From Platynereis dumerilii (lineage: Eukaryota; Annelida; Polychaeta; Phyllodocida; Nereididae), in the NCBI GenBank assembly GCA_026936325.1, contig JAPTHN010000011.1:37668629-37732628 (forward strand): a DNA stretch of 64,000 nucleotides, in the 5' to 3' direction. The notes beneath the pieces are model-generated. The model saw only the letters and a program-made list of their open reading frames with translations, searched no databases and was not told the DNA's origin. The translations under genes and the position numbers were made by a program. Shown here piece after piece: positions 58,090 to 64,000 of the stretch (position 1 is its first letter; each line of letters starts with the position of its first letter).

Positions 58090-58496
58090 CAGCGTTTCAG
58101 CTAACCCCACAAAAAATGCTTCAACCAGCCCCAACCCACCATATGGTTTAGGTCACCCATTATAGCACTTTAGTCAAAGGCTTACCAAAAGTGTCTTTGC
58201 CTGTTGATTTGTAATACCAAAGGCTTCCAACTTGTCGTAAAAAATGTTGCATTAAATAGTTCAAATAGCATACAGGTCAAAATTATTTCAACTCAAAATA
58301 TTTACCTCAGGAGCACAAAAATCAACTTAACAGCCTAGTGAAGTACAAAATTCGAAATAGGCTGATGTAGAAGTGATGTCATACCTTGACGAATTAATAA
58401 TCTACCAGAAGTCAAATTTGGGTATAAAAATTCAACCCCGGGGAATAAAAGCGAATATTCAACTAACTCCGCAATTCAACTAGCCCCGGTCTCCCC
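58090..58496. mobile_element. Right end of a TA-element (AACTAGCCCCGGTCTCCCC)
   Basis: CAACTAGCCCCGGTCTCCCC is followed by TA (58497-58498) and then directly by satellite 2 sequence. GGTCTCCCC is shared with the element at 36878-37726, while the subterminal motif (TTCAACTAGCCCC, ATTCAACTAACTCC, CTAACCCCAC) is different. The left end was not found, so its start is a guess. Confidence 0.6.
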
Positions 58497-58498
58497 TA

Positions 58499-59463
58499 AA
58501 TGATGGTGACTGCCATGAAGTGGTTAATCACACGCAAAACTTGCATATTTACTAATTTCGTACAAATACTAGTAAATTCACTAGTTTTGCTCTTCTATGC
58601 TCTGCAGGACAGGGATAACGATATTGAATGTGAAGACTTGTTGAAATTAATGATAAATTTTGCCCAGCACATTCTGTGTAAATGAATGTGATTGCCATGA
58701 AGTATTTGATCACATGAACATGCAAAAACTTTCATATTTACCAATTTCATACAAAAACTGGCAAATTCACGAGCTTTGCTCTTGTCACTTTATAGGATAA
58801 TGATCATATTAGAGGTGAAGACTTGATGCAATAAATTATAAAAGGTGCTCAATACATTTTCTGTAAATGATGGTGACTGCCATGAAATATTTAATCACAT
58901 GAACATGCAAAACATATATATTTACTATTTCTGTCCAAATACTAGCAAATTTGCAAGTTTTGCTCTTGTCACTTGGTAGGATAGGGACAATGATGTCAAA
59001 AGTGAAGACATGTAGAAATTAATGATAAATGATGCTCAACACTTTCTGTGTAAGTGATGGTGATTACCATGAAGTATTTTATCACATGTACATGCACAGT
59101 TTGCATACTTACTAATTCTATACAAATACTATTAAATTCACTAGTTTTGTTCTTGTCAATATGTAGGACAGTGAAAATGATATCAAAAAGTGAAGACATG
59201 TAGAAATTAATGATAAATGTTGCTCATCACATTCTGTATAAGTGCATGATGGTGATTGCCAAGAAGAATTTGATCACATGAACAAATGAACATGCAAAAC
59301 TTGCATATCTACTAATTCTGTACAAATACAATCAAATTCACTAGTTTTCCTCTTGTCACTATGTTGGATAGGGTAAGTGATATCAAAAGTGAAGATATGT
59401 TGCTATTAATGATAAATGTTGCTCAACACATTCTGTGTAATGATGGTGACTGCCATGAAGTGG
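58499..59463 (+). repeat. Satellite array 2, left block (about 187 bp unit)
   Basis: Five units begin ATGATGGTGACTGCCATGAA-like at 58499, 58682, 58867, 59056 and 59248, with a sixth starting at 59441. Each continues TTTAATCACATGAACATGCA, TTTACTAATTTCGTACAAAT, CTAGTTTTGCTCTTGTCACT and ends TGCTCAACACATTCTGTGTA. The array resumes at 63570, so the gypsy fossil interrupts it. Confidence 0.9.
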
Positions 59464-62400
59464 AGCTTCAGGAGCTGGAGCTGGAGCAGGAGCAGCTAGT
59501 ACACCTGGAGCATTAGGTCTGTACACCTGTTTGGAAGTTTGTCTGTCCACAGTTTCATGAACAGTATGAATCTGTATTCCCTGAGGTGTTGCTGCCTTGC
59601 GAGTCAACATAGGGAATGCAATCTCATCTGGAACATATGGTTCCATGTTTTGAGGATTCCTGGACAGATAATCTGTGATGAATATTTAGGTTCCTTTATG
59701 GAAACCAATTTTGATAGAATAAGATGACAATTTCTCAATCAAACGTTTTAGACAATCAGTCGTCGGTTCAGACTTGGCTTTCATGATTTGAGGAATACTT
59801 GCATGGTCCGTGTACACTTCAAAGGAAGTGCCTTTCAATAGGTACCTGAAGGATGACACAGCAATATAAATTCCTGTAACCTCAAGTTCACTGATGCCGT
59901 GGTGTTGAGCAGCTTTTGGCAATGCCTTGGAACAATATGCCAAAAGTCTTTCCTGGCCATTCTGTATCTACCAAAGTGAGGCTCCGACGCCGATTTTTGA
60001 CGTATCGACATAAAGACGGAATAAGCCGGAGTTTCTTGGCAAAGACAGAATTGGTGGTTTCACCAATAATTGTAAAATTGCGTCATATGAAGCTTGTTGC
60101 TCATTACCCCAAATAAATTCAGCTTTCTTACTCGAGATATTGTGGAGTTGCTGCAACAAGTGCTGAAGTTTTGGGAGGAACATAGCTAAATATGTCACTT
60201 CACCTATCAGGCCTTTCAATTGTCTCTTTGTCCGAGGAACTGGAAGCTTTCGGATAGCTTCAGTTCGGTCCTGCAAAGGATGAATGCCTTGTTTAGCTTC
60301 GCTAACAAGCACTTCGTGACCCATGTAAACGACTCTTGTAAGGAATAATTTGGCTTTCGCTGGAAAAATTTTCAATCCATTCTTCTGTAAGGCAGAAAGT
60401 ATGGTCTCAACATGTTTATAATGTTCCGTCACTGATTTGCTATGAATCAGGAGGTCATCCATTATAACGACACAATACTTTCGAGCGTCAATAGAGTCGA
60501 GAATAGAATTGATATGAGTTTGAAATGCAGAAGGACTCACTGATAATCCCATTGGTAATTTCAAATATTTGTATGATTTTCCGCCAAAATATGAGGAAAT
60601 ACCACAGAAATTTTGACACCGAGAGCTAAAATTTAAACAATGATATGCTTCTTTGAGATCTAAAACCGATAGTACTTGCGGTTACGACTGTCCTATGGCT
60701 TGCATGGCTTCCTTTACTAGAAGAAATGGCAAGTTCCACTTCAGCATTCTTCTATTGAGAAAACGAAAATCCGAAACTACCCGATAATTGCTTGTTCCTC
60801 GCTTCTTTATCAGCATTACCGGTGAAGAATATGCTGAATTTTCTTCTTTGAGAACTCCCATTTGAACTAGCTTTTGTAGTTCACCATCGACAATGGGTTT
60901 GTCAGCAGCTGAAATGGTGAACGGACGAATGTGAAACAGTGTCTCATCAGTAAGTTTGAAATCTATTGTTAAATTTGTATTGCCAATTTCTGAATGAAGG
61001 CTTAACGCATCCTTGTGTTTAAGAAGCAATTTCTTGACATTTGTCTGCTGATGAGGATCTAATACTGAGTTCTTGAAGACAATGTCTTGGTCAATTATCT
61101 CATGATCAAATATTTTGAGACGCGGATCAGTCTTATCAAGAAATGGATATTCTTCTCTTTTGATGTCATACAATTCAGTTCTAGAAATATTGGATGGAAT
61201 TGATTTCTTACCTGCAAATGTAACTTTGGTGCTTTGATCTTGAGGTATTGTACTTTCCGCATGTTTGTACAAAACAATGTTGTATTGTCTTTGGTTTGGG
61301 AGGTGGCAATCACACTCATGTACATTTGTGTAAAATACCGCATATCAATACTGCCAAATATTTTGTCTTTATGAAGTGTAACTTCTCGATCCAAAGGATT
61401 GGTAACAAGAAGTGTTGAAATTTTAAAAGCATATGCAGTGCCGTAAATTGAGAAGCAAATTTTGTAGTTCTCACAAAAAGATTTGCACTCCTTAATGCAG
61501 CTTGCAATTTGGCAACAACAGAAACCATGGTGACAAATTTTGGCTTCAAAGTGATTGATTTTGTCAGTCTGATGGGAAATGTTGAATGTTTAAATTTCAA
61601 ACGACTGTGCCTAAATTCCAAAACAGCATCAATTTCTTGAAGTGCTGGAGTACCAAGCACAAGACTGATTCCACCTAAAGTGTCTTATGCCATAGCACGA
61701 ACAATGAAGTGATGTCCTTGGATGGTGATTGGAATTTCAATTTCAAAACGACAGTTAATGTATTCTCCGTTGCCAACCTTGAACCTTCTGAGTGGCACAC
61801 TAATTTTTGGCAATTTTGATAAATATGGCGATTGCACGCTAAATGTAGCACAGATTAAACTATCAGACGCGCCAGAATCTACAAGGCAGCTGCACTTCTC
61901 GCGATTCGGTAGCTGTGCTAAAACCATATTTTTGGAATCTAATTGAATAGTCATGTCATCATCTTTTGGCATGGCTGTCATCGTTGGGTTGGCCTCAGCA
62001 GGAGACTCAGGACTAGATTGAGATACAGACAAAACATCAATTTGTGAAGCAGATTTTGCATCACGACAAACAATATCAGAATGTGACTTACATTCTGTTT
62101 CACTGCAAACACTACTACTAGATGATTGATGCTGACATGAAGGGTGAGAAAGTGAAAAAGTATGAAACGAATTACAAGAATCATGAACATTTAAAGATTT
62201 AGTATTAGAATGATCCACATTTCCACGGGAATCAGAGGTACTGGTGCTTACACCCTGATTCCCTATTGAAAATGCGGGGCCTTGCACTTGCCTTCGCGGA
62301 GATGGCGGCGAAGCAAACGACAGTCAGTGACTGAATGGCCTTGCTTGGTACAATAGTGGCAAGGACCAGGAGAAGGACTCCTAGATTTGTCCTGAAATGC

Positions 62401-63569
62401 GACTCGGCGGTCAGCAGAACCAGAATTGCCGCATGTATCCCTTCGGGGAGTCTGGTCTCTTCTGCTTCGGAAGATTCCACGGCCACGACTATTAGATCTT
62501 GAAGCGCTTCGTGATTGAGATCGATTTCTTGATCTCGGACGGCGAGATCTGTCAGTGAACATGAAGTTCTGGATCTTTCCGGTCAACTCTTCCATATTCT
62601 TTGTGTGTTGATCGCGACTCACACGATAAGCTGTTGCTTCTGGAACAGCAGCGGGCGTATCTATGAAGAATGCTTTGGCAGTCTTCAAGGCGGCATCCAA
62701 GGTGTCATCACACTTGGAACGTACGTGGGACCTAATGGACTCTGGTAGCCCACCCACAAAGGCTGAAACCATCAGCTCAATGTCTGCCTTCAGACCTGCT
62801 TTAGAAGCAGTCGTGAAGACACGCTTCTTAAAGTCCACCACAGATTCATTTGATTCCATCTTGATTTGCTGTAAATGACGGATATATTCAGCACGCGAGG
62901 TTGAGGGGCCGTATTCCCCTGTAAATGCGGCTTTTAAAACTGCCAATGTTGTGAATGAGGCCTTGTTGTCCTCATACCATTGCCTTGGCTGCCCTTTTAA
63001 TGTCAATTTGAATTTGGAAACCTTTTGGTCATCATCTTGGATGTTGGCTTCATCTACCCAATCATTAAAGAGAAGCCAATGAATACTGGCATCCTTGCCT
63101 TTAGCACCATCGAATGTCTCAGGCCTCTGATTGTTATTGAGGATAAAATTGTTTTCAAGCATTTTGGCAGATAATGATCAAACAACTAATGAAAAAAAAT
63201 TTGGAAAATGTTTATTGATAAGTTTTGAAAGTAAGGACATAATCTGAATATTACGCTTCAGCCAAAGATTCGAACCAGAGGCCAAGGGCCAAGGTGTTGG
63301 GGTAGCTTCACACAGCTATGGCATCAGAGCTTGGGTGTAGGATTTGCTATTTATAGATACAGCATAGCAGACTTGCTTATTATCCAAAGTCTGTGAAATG
63401 ACATGTGATTGGTCCAACATTTCTTTGACGATGAAGGGACCTACATAATCCAGTTGTAGCTTTCTGGAAGCTATCTGAAGCGAGCTAGCACTTGGCGCCC
63501 TTGGCCTCTGGTTCGAATCTTTGGCTGAAGCGTCTAGGGTGCAGGGCATTTAGCTGAACACACCATAGT
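59464..63569 (-). mobile_element. Ty3/gypsy LTR-retrotransposon fossil (broken)
   Basis: A minus-strand element inside satellite 2. From its 5' side: gag at about 63.2-62.3 kb (capsid-like region, Arg/Ser-rich stretch, zinc knuckle CHYCTKQGHSVTDC), aspartic protease near 61.9 kb (LVDSGASDSLI), reverse transcriptase at about 61.0-60.0 kb (VIMDDLLIHS active site) and RNase H at about 59.9-59.7 kb. A complete integrase is absent, and no LTR pair is visible. A short integrase-C-terminus-like stretch (LDYVGPFIVKEML) lies on the 5' side of gag at about 63.4 kb. A perfect 36-bp inverted repeat lies at 63253-63288 and 63498-63533. It is clearly defective with several breaks, moderately old but still readable. 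Confidence 0.85.
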
Positions 63570-64000
63570 TAATCACATTCAAAACTTCCATATTAATAAT
63601 TTCGTACAAATACTAGTAAATTGACTAGTTTTGCTCTTCTATGCTCTGCAGGAGAGGGATAGGCCTTAAGATATTGAATGTGAAGGCATGTTGCAATTAA
63701 TGATGAATTTTGCTCAACACATTCTGTGTAAATGATGGTGATTGCGGTGAGGTATTTAATCACATGAACATGCAAAACTTTCATATTTACCAATTTCATA
63801 CAAAAAATTGCAAATTCACTAGCTTTGCTCTTGTCACTTTATAGGATAATGATATATCATATTATTGAACGTGAAGACATGTTGAAATTAATTATTAATA
63901 ATGCTCAATAAATTCTCTGTAAATTATGGTGACTGCCATGAAGTATTTCATCACATGAACATGAAAAACATACATATTTACTAATTCTGTGCAAATATGA
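63570..64000 (+). repeat. Satellite array 2, right block
   Basis: Resumes in register (TTAATCACATTCAAAACTTC) where the left block stopped. Further unit starts are at 63733 and 63927, and it runs off the window end, so the array extends beyond. Confidence 0.9.

Noticed and set aside
63322-63340. Plus-strand tRNA-primer-binding-like sequence TGGCATCAGAGCTTGGG
   Set aside because: It lies on the strand opposite to the gypsy fossil's coding direction and inside a coding-like stretch, so it is probably chance.

Overview
The window is animal genomic DNA, AT-rich and dominated by transposable elements and tandem repeats. Spliced genes with GT/AG introns, a NUDT19-type Nudix gene, tRNA-derived SINEs, CR1/jockey-type LINEs, hAT and TA-target DNA elements, a long foldback element and Ty3/gypsy and BEL/Pao fossils fit a marine invertebrate, probably a deuterostome (sea urchin, hemichordate or amphioxus). 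The species cannot be fixed from sequence alone.

Three host genes can be supported. (1) The last two coding exons of an unrecognised gene (1815-2587, + strand), with a polyadenylation signal at 2998. (2) An apparently intronless secreted subtilisin-family protease (43218-44624, + strand) with signal peptide, I9 propeptide, Asp/His/Ser triad and a C-terminal hydrophobic tail that may be a GPI signal. (3) A complete three-exon NUDT19-like CoA diphosphatase gene (52386-55289, + strand) whose splice phases join into a 368-residue protein.

Layout: 1-3.1 kb, gene 1 and a SINE. 3.2-16.1 kb, a satellite of about 150 bp units interrupted by a hAT MITE and by a block of three minus-strand LINEs, one of them inserted in another. 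17.5-18.1 kb, a BEL/Pao gag fossil. 18.8-22.6 kb, a 3.3 kb element with 8-bp target duplications, between two copies of a short repeat ending in TTAGGG units. 24.1-25.4 kb, a LINE endonuclease remnant and more satellite. 25.5-34.5 kb, several MITEs, a split hAT transposase and a C-rich minisatellite. 35.1-40.4 kb, a 5.3 kb foldback element with arms above 1 kb. 42-44.6 kb, two MITEs and the protease gene. 45-51.7 kb, LINE ends and palindromic elements. 52.4-55.3 kb, the Nudix gene. 56-58.5 kb, a MITE inside a SINE and a TA-element end. 58.5-64 kb, a second satellite (about 187 bp units) with a broken Ty3/gypsy element inside it.

The genes show no operon-like linkage. The most interesting pattern is a set of TA-flanked elements sharing GGGGAG-like ends, where each family repeats its own different subterminal motif in a similar inverted layout.
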